A DNA stretch of 60,406 nucleotides from Basidiobolus meristosporus CBS 931.73 (taxonomy: Eukaryota > Basidiobolomycota > Basidiobolomycetes > Basidiobolales > Basidiobolaceae): the NCBI GenBank assembly GCA_002104905.1, contig MCFE01000542.1, positions 1 to 60,406 of the forward strand, given 5' to 3'. Every line of letters begins with the position of its first letter. The stretch's first letter is position 1. Below the pieces are notes generated by a model. The model saw only the letters and a program-made list of their open reading frames with translations, did no database searches and was not told where the DNA came from. This document shows positions 1 through 7,981 of this stretch, in pieces. A program made the position numbers and the translations under genes.

Positions 1-42
1 ACGTAAATGACTGTTGTTTTTCGAGAAAGGAAGAGCAAAAAT

Positions 43-124
43 TGATGAGAGTGGGGTTCGAACCCACGCCTCCGGAGAGACTGCGACCTGAACGCAGCGC
101 CTTAGACCACTCGGCCATCTCACC
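43..124 (-). tRNA. tRNA-Leu (anticodon CAG), copy 1
   Basis: An 82-nt class II tRNA reads on the minus strand. The acceptor stem GGTGAGA pairs with TCTCATC (one G-T pair). The anticodon loop TTCAGGT gives CAG with T33 and G37, and there is a variable arm and a T-arm GTGGGTTCGAACCCCAC. Discriminator A73 and U33/G37 fit leucine rather than serine identity, so CUG is read as Leu in this organism. No intron. An LTR begins 9 bp upstream of its 5' end. Confidence 0.95.
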
Positions 125-133
125 AATTATTAG

Positions 134-461
134 TGATATAGAGTAAAGAGTCACTCGATGTTAAGTGACATCAACGCATACAAAGACGACTTAGTAGCCA
201 GGGAAAAGCAAATCAAAGACAAATCACCAGACTCACAATAAGGTATAAATACCAAACAAGCAACTAAATAAAAAGGGAGTTTTTGGTTATAGGCAGAAGA
301 GCGTAGTAGGAACGAATATTAGCTTGAATATATTTCTACAAAGTCACCACCCTAACCTTTTAAAGAGATATTCTTACACTACCCCGTCGAATCTACAAGA
401 TAACATACACGTTGTCCCTTTTCGTACTCTCTAAAGGACATTACTCTTTAAGTACGTAACA
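134..461 (+). repeat. Solo LTR, gypsy family A (copy A1)
   Basis: This 328-bp copy matches the LTRs of the full-length gypsy element at 6450-11551, differing at scattered positions; it starts TGATATAGAG where the intact LTR has TGTTACAGAG, and ends GTACGTAACA. It starts 9 bp upstream of the tRNA-Leu 5' end. The flanks TTAG (130-133) and TTTG (462-465) differ at one base, so a 4-bp target duplication is possible but decayed. Confidence 0.85.
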
Positions 462-469
462 TTTGTGTT

Positions 470-659
470 TGTTACGGAATTGTTTATTGAGGTCAAGTCA
501 GGTGTTCCGGGATTCTCAAGAGTCAAGAGGGTTGTTCTGGGTTTCTGGGCCTCTGTCCTAACGGTACCTTGAGTTGATTAATAAATACTGTGTTACTTGG
601 CTGAGGCTTGATCCTAATCTGGCTTGCATGCTAAGCCCTTAATGGGCGAAATTGTAACA
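470..659. repeat. 190-bp solo LTR of a second family, nested in LTR A2
   Basis: This 190-bp segment has LTR-like inverted ends (TGTTAC...GTAACA) but unrelated internal sequence. It is flanked by TGTT at 466-469 and 660-663. The second TGTT is also the first four bases of LTR A2, so this element appears to have inserted four bases into the A2 terminus and duplicated TGTT. No coding copy of the family is seen in the window. Confidence 0.6.
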
Positions 660-966
660 TGTTACAAAGTAAGGAGTTACTCATACATACAAAGACGACT
701 TAGTAGCCAGGGAAACGCAAAACAAGACAAATCACCAGACTCACAATAAGGTATAAATACCAAACAAACAATCAAATAAAAGGGAGTTTTGGTTATAAGC
801 AGAAAAGCGTAGTAGAAACGAATATTAGCTTGAATTTATTTCTACAAAGTCACCACCCTAACCTTTTAAGAGATATTCTTACACTACCCCGTCGAATCTA
901 CGAGATAACATACATGTTATCCATTTTCGTACTCTCTAAAGGACATTACTCTTTAAGTACGTAACA
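660..966 (+). repeat. Solo LTR, gypsy family A (copy A2, internally deleted)
   Basis: Family A LTR of about 307 bp ending GTACGTAACA. It lacks about 20 bp of the segment that reads CGATGTTAAGTGACATCAAC in copy A1. Its first four bases are shared with the 190-bp element inserted at its edge. Confidence 0.85.
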
Positions 967-970
967 TTAT

Positions 971-1284
971 TCTTTCAGAGTAAGGAGTCACTTGATGTTA
1001 AGTGACATCAACGCATACAAAGACGACTTAGTAGCCGGGGAAAAGTAAAACAAGACAGATCATCAGACTCACAATAAGGTATAAATACCAATCAAATAAA
1101 GGATAAGTTTGGTTAGAAGTAGGAAGAGCGGTAGAAACGAGTATTATTTTGAATATATTTCTACAAGTCACCATCCTAACCTTTTAAGAGATATTCTTAC
1201 ACTACCCTGTCGAATCTACGAGATAACATACACGTTATCTAATTCCGTACTCTTTAAAGGACATTACTCTTTATGTACGTAACA
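971..1284 (+). repeat. Solo LTR, gypsy family A (copy A3)
   Basis: Family A LTR of 314 bp, flanked by TTAT at 967-970 and 1285-1288, a clean 4-bp target duplication. The 4-bp duplication matches ATTA around the full-length family A element. This makes A3 a separate insertion beside A2, not the other end of the same element. Confidence 0.85.
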
Positions 1285-1623
1285 TTATATTGTTCAAAGA
1301 TAAACACGGATCAAAGCTAAGAAGCGAAAAATGCACGGATCACATGAAGGATAATCTGAGACAACACCATATGAGCATCTAGATAAGGGTCCAGTACCAC
1401 ACAAATTTAGCACTACCACGACTCGAGAAGAATAACAAAGTCGCACTGCTTTAGGATAAAATAATATGACTATCAAACATGTCAAAAGCATAAATGAACA
1501 AGTAACTTGCAATAAACACGCCCCTTGTGGATATTTGACGGACCAGAATACAACATTGGTAGAGGACCTCAAGAACCAAGAAGAAAAAAACAACTTGCAA
1601 CACTCAAGAAAGAAAGAATCTAA

Positions 1624-2052
1624 ATGGAGGCACTCCAGCAACAAGTTGCAGAACTCTCCTTATTGGTAGCCCAACTGCGTTATAATAGAACGGTTGAGTG
1701 CAAAGCAAAAATACGAAAACCAAGCGAATACACAGGAAAACGGGATGCCGAGATGGTTGAATCTTGGTTATTCGCAATGCATCGGTATCTAGCACTTAAC
1801 CAAGTACTAGAAACAGACATGCATGTTTATGCTGCCACCTTTCTAACAGACGACGCACTGATATGGTATCGAGCCTATCAGCAGGGAGTGGATGAGGGAA
1901 CAGCTATGCAATTTGTCAATTTTGACCAATTTGCAATTGCAGTAAGAGATGCATTTAAACCTCATAACTCAGCTAAACGAGCCCGGGATAAACTTGCATC
2001 CTTACGGCAAACGGGATCAGCCGAAAAATTCACTAAGAAATTCTTACGTTGA
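1624..2052 (+). pseudogene. Truncated LTR-retrotransposon gag fragment
   Basis: An open frame of 142 codons has the character of a retrotransposon Gag capsid (Retrotrans_gag-type): an N-terminal heptad-like stretch (MEALQQQVAELSLLVAQL), then W-containing helices (ESWLFAMHRYL, ALIWYRAY) and a C-terminal LASLRQTGSAEKFTKKF motif typical of this domain. It stops before any zinc knuckle and no protease or RT follows, so it is a dead fragment. It is not the same Gag as the one at 6845. Its parent element and LTRs cannot be assigned. Confidence 0.65.
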
Positions 2053-2809
2053 CAATTACTCAGCCTACACACTCATTAACTACAAGACAAATTTCGTACG
2101 GTAACAGAGCCTTGAACATAACGTCAAATCCATTCCCCAAATAACACTTTACCAGTCTTGGACCGAGAACGCATTTATTAATGGGCAGTAAACGTAACAT
2201 TTCGGTAGCAGTGAACTTACAAATCCGTGACACAGGCCCAGACCTAAACCACGAACCCCAACATGTCCCGCTTAAAGTCTGGATCCATCGAAGATATGAA
2301 AAACTATATTGACCAACTGGGGAACCAACTTTCTACAACACCAACAAACCATTCTCAACACGCGCCTTTAATCAAAACGTACACTAAACCTCATTTACCA
2401 GCCTCATCCTTGACCACTAGCAAGTGAGACTATGAATGTCCCCAACACCCCTACTACCACATTTTAAATACTCACAGTAAACCGTATGGATCTTAATTCC
2501 ATAACCTCCCACATGCAGCACCTTATATCAAAGGAAGAGTATTCACGGAGAGGACTTTGTTTCTATTGATATAAATGAATTTGGATACCTAGCTACTAAT
2601 TACCTCACAGAAGGTGCGAAATCATCAAGCAGGTATCCAGTCCAAATGGTAGAACAAAAAGTGCATACATTAATGACCAGTGTCTCAAAATCCTAGCATA
2701 TAACAACTTTTGGCCTACATTGCTAACGACCCGAAATTGCATTCCTTGCCTTTCCTATGGCAGGTGTATTATCTTGTTTATATTGCTGAGGAACTAACGT
2801 TTCGTCGTG

Positions 2810-2840
<31 letters not shown>

Positions 2841-3148
2841 CCACACTAGAACGATTTCACTACGCTTTGGTCATTTAATTTATGTACTGATGTAAGATTA
2901 TTATAAGTGAAATTCAGCAACGGCAATATAGAGCAACTAACCTACCTAATGATTCAAAATCATTCCACGCACCCGATGTTGCATTGATAGTGTATCGAAA
3001 TTCTCTCCGGTGAGCACTCCTGAGAAGCTGGGTGGGGGATGCTTGTGGTAGGCATTATCGATTTTTGACTCTTCCAGAATAAGTCTCTGGAAATTATCTA
3101 GTTATATAACATCAATTCTCTAAAAATCAATGGCACAAAAGAATGCTA
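2053..3148. other. No gene recognised; decayed repeat DNA with an AT microsatellite
   Basis: No protein of recognisable family and no RNA gene is seen here. The left part is probably degraded continuation of the gag fragment. A (TA)n tract with one G lies at 2809-2840. Confidence 0.4.
2809..2840. repeat. TA microsatellite
   Basis: About 32 bp of alternating TA interrupted by a single G. Confidence 0.9.
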
Positions 3149-3221
3149 CGACCCAGGTGGGGGTCGAACCCACGACTTTCTCCTCCGGAGGGAGACACTC
3201 TTTCCACTGAGCTACAGGGCC
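3149..3221 (-). tRNA. tRNA-Arg (anticodon CCG), copy 1
   Basis: A 73-nt tRNA on the minus strand. The anticodon stem is TCTCC/GGAGA with loop CTCCGGA, giving CCG after U33. The T-arm is GTGGGTTCGACCCCCAC and the discriminator is G73. The acceptor stem GGCCCTG/CTGGGTC contains a T6-T67 mismatch and one G-T pair. Decodes CGG. No LTR is seen immediately upstream, unlike the other four tRNA genes. Confidence 0.92.
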
Positions 3222-3425
3222 ATTTCTTGGTAACGAGCACTCGTCAGCCTTCTAGTAATATTCATTGTGTTAACAATTGAATATTCAAGCTATTACGCTT
3301 TTGAATTGCCAAATGATTGTGGTCAATAATAAGAGAGTCAAAAGGCAATAAAAATCTAACCCACGAGTCGCTTAAATCACGACTAGCTAAAATGTCGGTT
3401 ATCTTTTAATAAAGAAAAAGCATAG

Positions 3426-3507
3426 TGATGAGAGTGGGGTTCGAACCCACGCCTCCGGAGAGACTGCGACCTGAACGCAGCGCCTTGGACCACTCGGCCA
3501 TCTCACC
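3426..3507 (-). tRNA. tRNA-Leu (anticodon CAG), copy 2
   Basis: Same 82-nt class II tRNA as copy 1, with a single base difference in the D-loop region (GTCCAAGGCG instead of GTCTAAGGCG). All arms are intact. Decayed LTR sequence begins about 10 bp upstream. Confidence 0.95.
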
Positions 3508-3517
3508 GTGCTGATTT

Positions 3518-3832
3518 TTTTGCAGGGTAAAGTATAGCTGTAGAATAAGTGGTAGGTACTCCGTAAAGGACAATTATCTGTACTAATACAAGACCAGTTA
3601 TGCCGAACTGCACCCAAATAGATTTACTCTGACAAAAACCCTATCTATCACTAATTTATCACTAAAATCTAATTTCGCATACAGTATATAAAGCACACCA
3701 TGAATAACTATTGCAGACAGACTCGTACACGAATAAAGCATCTTCTCCCTTGCATCCTGGATCAACTCTTACTCTCACCGGAATCCCAAGAGATTTATTG
3801 TTTAGCCGGGATTTCCCACTACGAGCGTAACA
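3518..3832 (+). repeat. Decayed LTR remnants upstream of tRNA-Leu copy 2
   Basis: The start (TTTGCAGGGTAAAG) resembles the family A start TGTTACAGAGTAAAG. A later piece (GGTACTCCGTAAAGGACA) resembles the family A end CGTACTCTCTAAAGGACA, so 3518 to about 3582 looks like an internally deleted family A LTR. The remainder to 3832 has a TATATAAAG motif and ends GCGTAACA, which suggests a further unrelated LTR. The assignment is by eye and weak. Confidence 0.4.
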
Positions 3833-3835
3833 TTT

Positions 3836-4157
3836 TGTTATATAGTTAAATACGATCTAACATAAAAGAAGGAAAGGCTGACCAAAATCCTACATAGGAA
3901 AGCATAATTAGCCCACACAACATACCGTGGTCATATATATACCTATCTCTATTTCCACGAGTCGGCAGTTGGTTTGGATATAGATCCTGAGCTAGAAGGA
4001 AGAATATCATTCCAGCACTGACGGACTTGACTGTTTCCTCTATCCATTATACTCTAAATAAATACCCGTCTTCTTATTAAAGGCCCCTTCCCCCTTGGCG
4101 AACATACCACTACCCTACATCTTTATTCTTTACTACGTGGCCTCTAACTCCGTAGCA
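3836..4157 (+). repeat. Solo LTR, family B (copy B1)
   Basis: 322 bp from TGTTATATAG to CGTAGCA. It aligns along its whole length with 5577-5897 despite many substitutions, sharing segments such as AGTCGGCAGTTGGTTT and TTCTTTACTACGTGGCC. No clean target duplication is seen. No internal coding region of this family is present in the window. Orientation is assigned from TG...CA polarity relative to the tRNA and is arbitrary. Confidence 0.75.
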
Positions 4158-4750
4158 GTTTATAGAGTTTATATCTCCTATCAATACAGATAGGGAGACA
4201 TATTAACGTACCCACATGAATTTTTAAAAGGACTGCCTTTATTATATCAGTCTCGTACGGTTTATATCTCCTCGCTGTACCTTGTTCTGGGTACACTATT
4301 TATTCATTCCATGTGACCTTGCCATTAGTTAGAAACTCGATTCAAAAAGCCTAACACTTGTGTTGTATTAAATATTGTTGCATACCACTGTTGTGGTACC
4401 AGGGCCTCTCGGCCCTCCATCATCCTGCTGATACTTGTCACTTCTTACCGCAATATTTTTGAGTGCTCGAAACTACGAGAGGTGCACTTGAATTACTATC
4501 TCTGCCATTTCAGAAACCCAGGTATTTTGTATCTATCTAGTGTGCAGTACTGGTGAATCAGTAACCCCAGTGTTTATCTAGCGCTGGCTTCACGTATTTA
4601 ATGGTGTTGACTAATGACCGGATTACAAGCTAATGTTGCTGATTAATTTCTGCGTACATAGGTTCATTGGGCAGATTCACACACGTTTATGAAATATTCC
4701 AGATGAAATTAATTATTGAATTTTAGTTGATGGAAAATGGGGATAATAAC
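4158..4750. other. No gene recognised
   Basis: AT-rich spacer. Around 4530-4710 it resembles 11630-11820 weakly (shared TGTGCA..ACTGGTGAATC-like pieces), as expected for decayed 3' flank of the duplicated U3 gene. No protein or RNA gene is supported. Confidence 0.4.
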
Positions 4751-4978
4751 AAGCTGTCAGAATGTGCAAACCGTCCTCGCCAGGCTGTTGGAATAATCAA
4801 CCGGCAAGTTCATCAACTGAGTAGGTCCTATGGTCCCGAAGGTCCGATCGGTCACTACTCACACTTCCCTTTACGGACAGCGCACTACATCTCATCTACC
4901 AGCTTGGTATTAGTGTCTTTGTTGGGAAACAAAGACTGGGAATGTACTATATACATAATCCTGTAAAGTACAGTCGTG
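4751..4978 (-). ncRNA. U3 small nucleolar RNA, copy 1
   Basis: U3 guides early pre-rRNA cleavage in the SSU processome in the nucleolus. On the minus strand the RNA starts near CACGACTGTACTTTACAG, the conserved U3 5' hairpin. It continues with the box A region GGATTATGTATATAGTACA, box C' (TAGATGAGATG, 4889-4899) after CCAAGCTGG, a box B-like GTGAGTAGTGACCGA, box C (TTGATGAAC, about 4808-4816) and box D (CTGA, 4757-4760) near the 3' end. About 228 nt, with ends estimated from known U3 RNAs. Copy 2 at 11878-12105 differs by one base that I can see. No intron is evident. Confidence 0.85.
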
Positions 4979-5003
4979 AAGAACAATCGATACACTTGCT
5001 CCC

Positions 5004-5012
5004 TATTTATAC
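5004..5012 (-). promoter_or_regulatory. TATA box of U3 copy 1
   Basis: GTATAAATA on the minus strand lies 26-34 bp upstream of the predicted U3 5' end. The same box at the same distance occurs in copy 2, and flanking identity ends just beyond it. This fits an RNA polymerase II U3 promoter as in other fungi. Confidence 0.65.
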
Positions 5013-5493
5013 TTTTCTCTCTATAAGAAAATTTCTGGCAGATGGGGGAAAAATCGAATATTCGACTGCAAATATTTCGTATCCCACACTAATTCGATCC
5101 TGACACATAACAAAATGACTCCCAATTTCAAACTGAAATACCAATATAATAATGATATATTTGTGCGAATAGAGGTTAGTTTAATTAGAACTATATCACA
5201 TACCTTCACATTTCGAGTGGAAAGTGATGTGGATTTGAAAGTATACACTGCCTCAATGTGCTGGCTGATCGATCTATAACGAGAGGCTATCCATTATTAT
5301 TTTCTCAGACACCGCCAGCCTACTCGGCCATTTCAGAACCCTCTTTTGCTAATAACGAGGGATGGAGCTCCATCAAAATTGCAGGCCACCTCTTTGTTCC
5401 TGGTATTAACTACTTGGTAGTATATCAAAGGGAACTCATTACCGTGGAAATTCCAAATTAGGGCTAGTATGTGTGTAGGCAAAAAAGATACAA
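5013..5493. other. No gene recognised
   Basis: Spacer upstream of U3 copy 1 and downstream of tRNA-Arg copy 2. Short open frames on both strands have no recognisable family. Confidence 0.4.
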
Positions 5494-5566
5494 CGACCCA
5501 GGTGGGGGTCGAACCCACGACTTTCTCCTCCGGAGGGAGACACTCTTTCCACTGAGCTACAGGGCC
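5494..5566 (-). tRNA. tRNA-Arg (anticodon CCG), copy 2
   Basis: Identical in sequence to the tRNA-Arg at 3149-3221, including the unusual T6-T67 mismatch in the acceptor stem. Family B LTR copy B2 starts 10 bp upstream of its 5' end. Confidence 0.92.
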
Positions 5567-5576
5567 ACTTATTTAT

Positions 5577-5897
5577 TGTTACACAGTTAAACACGATCTA
5601 ACGTAAAAGAAGGAAAGGCTGAGACAAATCCTAAATAGGAAAACATAATTATCCCACACAACAGACCGAAGCCATATATATACCTAGCCCTATTTCTATG
5701 AGTCGGCAGTTGGTTTTGGATATAGATCCTGAGCTAGAAGGAAGAATATCATCCCAACATTGACCTTGACTATTCCCACTATCCCCAATATTCTAAATAA
5801 ACCGCTGTCTTTTATTTAGTCACCTTCCCCCTTGGCATACCCACCACTACCTATTGAACTCTATTCTTTACTACGTGGCCCCGTTAGCCCCGTAGCA
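5577..5897 (+). repeat. Solo LTR, family B (copy B2)
   Basis: 321 bp from TGTTACACAG to CGTAGCA, flanked by TTAT at 5573-5576 and 5898-5901, a 4-bp target duplication. It is a solo LTR inserted 10 bp upstream of tRNA-Arg copy 2. Orientation is arbitrary as for B1. Confidence 0.82.
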
Positions 5898-6356
5898 TTA
5901 TTTTTGTTTTACGCAACGTATTTCTCTAGTCACTAGGGCCGAACAAATTTAGAACCTAAGTAGAAGTGCTAGTTCTCATGTGGATATAAATGATGGGTTT
6001 CTGGCTCGAAAAAACGTACCATTGGACTCAGACCTCTTGTACGTGAGTAGTATTTTATTTCCATGTGAAAAAAGACCACATACATTTCGTGCTTTGTCTC
6101 CTCTATTACATAGACTAATAGGTTGACTCACCGATGTACATTTGGTAATAGAAGTGGGGCGTGCGCTGAGTAACTACCCAACCCAAAATACTTCACTTGA
6201 ATATTCACCCGTGCTGATAATCAACACCGGTTCAATATATCAGCTATCCACTTGGTACACTAGCCACTATCACAGTTGAGCGCAAATGGTGAAGAGCATG
6301 AATCACAATTCATGTGCAGACGAAAAATGTCTACTGTCTTTCGAGAAGAAAATGTT
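5898..6356. other. No gene recognised
   Basis: Spacer between LTR B2 and tRNA-Leu copy 3. No coding or RNA feature seen. Confidence 0.4.
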
Positions 6357-6438
6357 TGATGAGAGTGGGGTTCGAACCCACGCCTCCGGAGAGACTGCGA
6401 CCTGAACGCAGCGCCTTAGACCACTCGGCCATCTCACC
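6357..6438 (-). tRNA. tRNA-Leu (anticodon CAG), copy 3
   Basis: Identical to copy 1. The full-length gypsy element begins 11 bp upstream of its 5' end. Confidence 0.95.
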
Positions 6439-6449
6439 CATTGATATTA

Positions 6450-6776
6450 TGTTACAGAGTAAAGAGTCACTCGATGCTAAGTGACATCAACGCATACAAA
6501 GACGACTTAGTAGCCAGGGAAAAACAAATCAAAGACAAATCACCAGACTCACAACAAGGTATAAATACCAAACAAGTAACTAAATAAAAAGGGAGTTTTG
6601 GTTATAGGCAGAAGAGCGTAGTAGGAACGAATATTAGTTTGAATATATTTCTACGAAGTCACCACCCTAACCTTTTTAAGAGATATTCTTACACTACCCC
6701 GTCAAATCTACAAGATAACATATAGGTTATCCCTTTTCGTACTCTCTAAAGGACATTACTCTTTAAGTACGTAACA
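6450..6776 (+). repeat. 5' LTR of the gypsy element
   Basis: 327 bp, same as the 3' LTR by eye. It contains a TATA-like GGTATAAATACC segment. Confidence 0.93.
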
Positions 6777-6844
6777 GAATTGGTGCTCACAGCAGGGGGT
6801 AGTATTAAACAAAAGGAATCTATCTCTTACTAAAAGAACGGAAG

Positions 6845-7981
6845 ATGACCACGCTACAACGGGAACGAAGACTGGTCACAATTAGCGATTTCTCGGGATA
6901 TCAGACCGAAGATCCTATTGCTTGGCTACGGGAATGTGAAGTAAGTCAAAAAGCAAATCGATGGGATCTAGCAGATCTTCCAACGATTGCAGGTGCTTAC
7001 ATGAAGGAACTGGCAGCTACTTGGTATGAAGAAAATGAAGGGCTTTTGACAGATTGGGAAACCTTTAAGCAAAGATTCAAGGAAAAATACGTTACAATGG
7101 CAAGAATGGATGCATGGCGTCAAAACCTGAAGAATTTACGACAGAAAGATGAATCAGTAGCGGAAATTGCCGCAAAAGTATTAAGATTATTTGCAAGGTT
7201 GGGATACTCCCTGGAGGAAGATAAGATCGAAGTGTTTCTTGATGTTCTTCACTCTAAGATCCGAATGGAGGTCAGAAAACGTAGACCCACAACTCTGGGT
7301 GAAGCAATTGCTTTTGCTGAGGAGGAGGAACAATGTCTAGGAGGCCAGACAAAGGAAAATATCAATGAGAAAACACATGCAACATTATCAACTCCGCCAA
7401 CAACGTCATGGGATAGTCAACTGGATAAACTGGCAGCTAAATTTGATCGAATGGAACTTAATTTGTTAGCCAGTCAGAAGACAAATTCTAGTTCTATCCC
7501 CAGTTCAAACCACAACTCTCCAAGAAGGGAACGAAGATGCTTTGGTTGTGGAGAACCCGGACATATGTTGAGGGACTGTCCTTATTTCAAGTTAGTACCA
7601 ACTGCAGGAACAAATACACAAAGAGAAGGAAATACCTCGCAAGAGGAAGGCAAATATCGGGGCCATTCAGAGGTCAACGTAGTAGAAGACATGACAGATT
7701 CTATATATATGTCGGAAAAAAGACAACGGATACAAAGGGATGAATCCCCAAAAACAGAACGCATGATAATAGAAACTGGAGGGGGAACGATAAAACCATC
7801 TGGCGTAACAACATCAATGGATGTCACCCAAGTCGCAAACCAAATAAGGAATCAGGAAATCCCTGTTCCAATTCGAAGTCTTTTAAAGTGGCCTATGTTG
7901 AAACGAGAGTTAAACCACACGGAACAACATATGAATCATATACAAGAAAAGGCTGAGGAACAACCGCAAGAGGATATTTGA
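6845..7981 (+). CDS. gag: Gag polyprotein of the gypsy element
   Basis: 378 codons from the first ATG after the 5' LTR. The N-terminal half is a capsid-type Retrotrans_gag domain (TWYEENEGLLTDWETFKQRF and NLRQKDESVAEIAAKVLRLF blocks). A CCHC zinc knuckle CFGCGEPGHMLRDCP lies near residue 232. The frame ends at TGA 7979-7981, and the next codon (7982) continues in the same frame into the protease. Gag and Pol are therefore separated by one stop codon with no frame change. Readthrough or a recent nonsense mutation are the two explanations. Confidence 0.9.
   Translation: MTTLQRERRLVTISDFSGYQTEDPIAWLRECEVSQKANRWDLADLPTIAGAYMKELAATWYEENEGLLTDWETFKQRFKEKYVTMARMDAWRQNLKNLRQKDESVAEIAAKVLRLFARLGYSLEEDKIEVFLDVLHSKIRMEVRKRRPTTLGEAIAFAEEEEQCLGGQTKENINEKTHATLSTPPTTSWDSQLDKLAAKFDRMELNLLASQKTNSSSIPSSNHNSPRRERRCFGCGEPGHMLRDCPYFKLVPTAGTNTQREGNTSQEEGKYRGHSEVNVVEDMTDSIYMSEKRQRIQRDESPKTERMIIETGGGTIKPSGVTTSMDVTQVANQIRNQEIPVPIRSLLKWPMLKRELNHTEQHMNHIQEKAEEQPQEDI

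Noticed and set aside
43-124. tRNA(CAG) as a sign of CUG recoding to serine
   Set aside because: U33, G37 and A73 are leucine features; Ser-type recoding tRNAs carry G33 and G73. CUG is read as Leu.
4727-4966. Small open frame conserved between 4727-4966 and 11870-12100
   Set aside because: The conservation is explained by U3 snoRNA on the opposite strand; the reading frame is not shared beyond the RNA.
7537-7743. Overlapping +1 open frame inside gypsy gag
   Set aside because: Out of frame with both Gag and Pol; Pol follows Gag in the same frame, so no frameshift product is needed.
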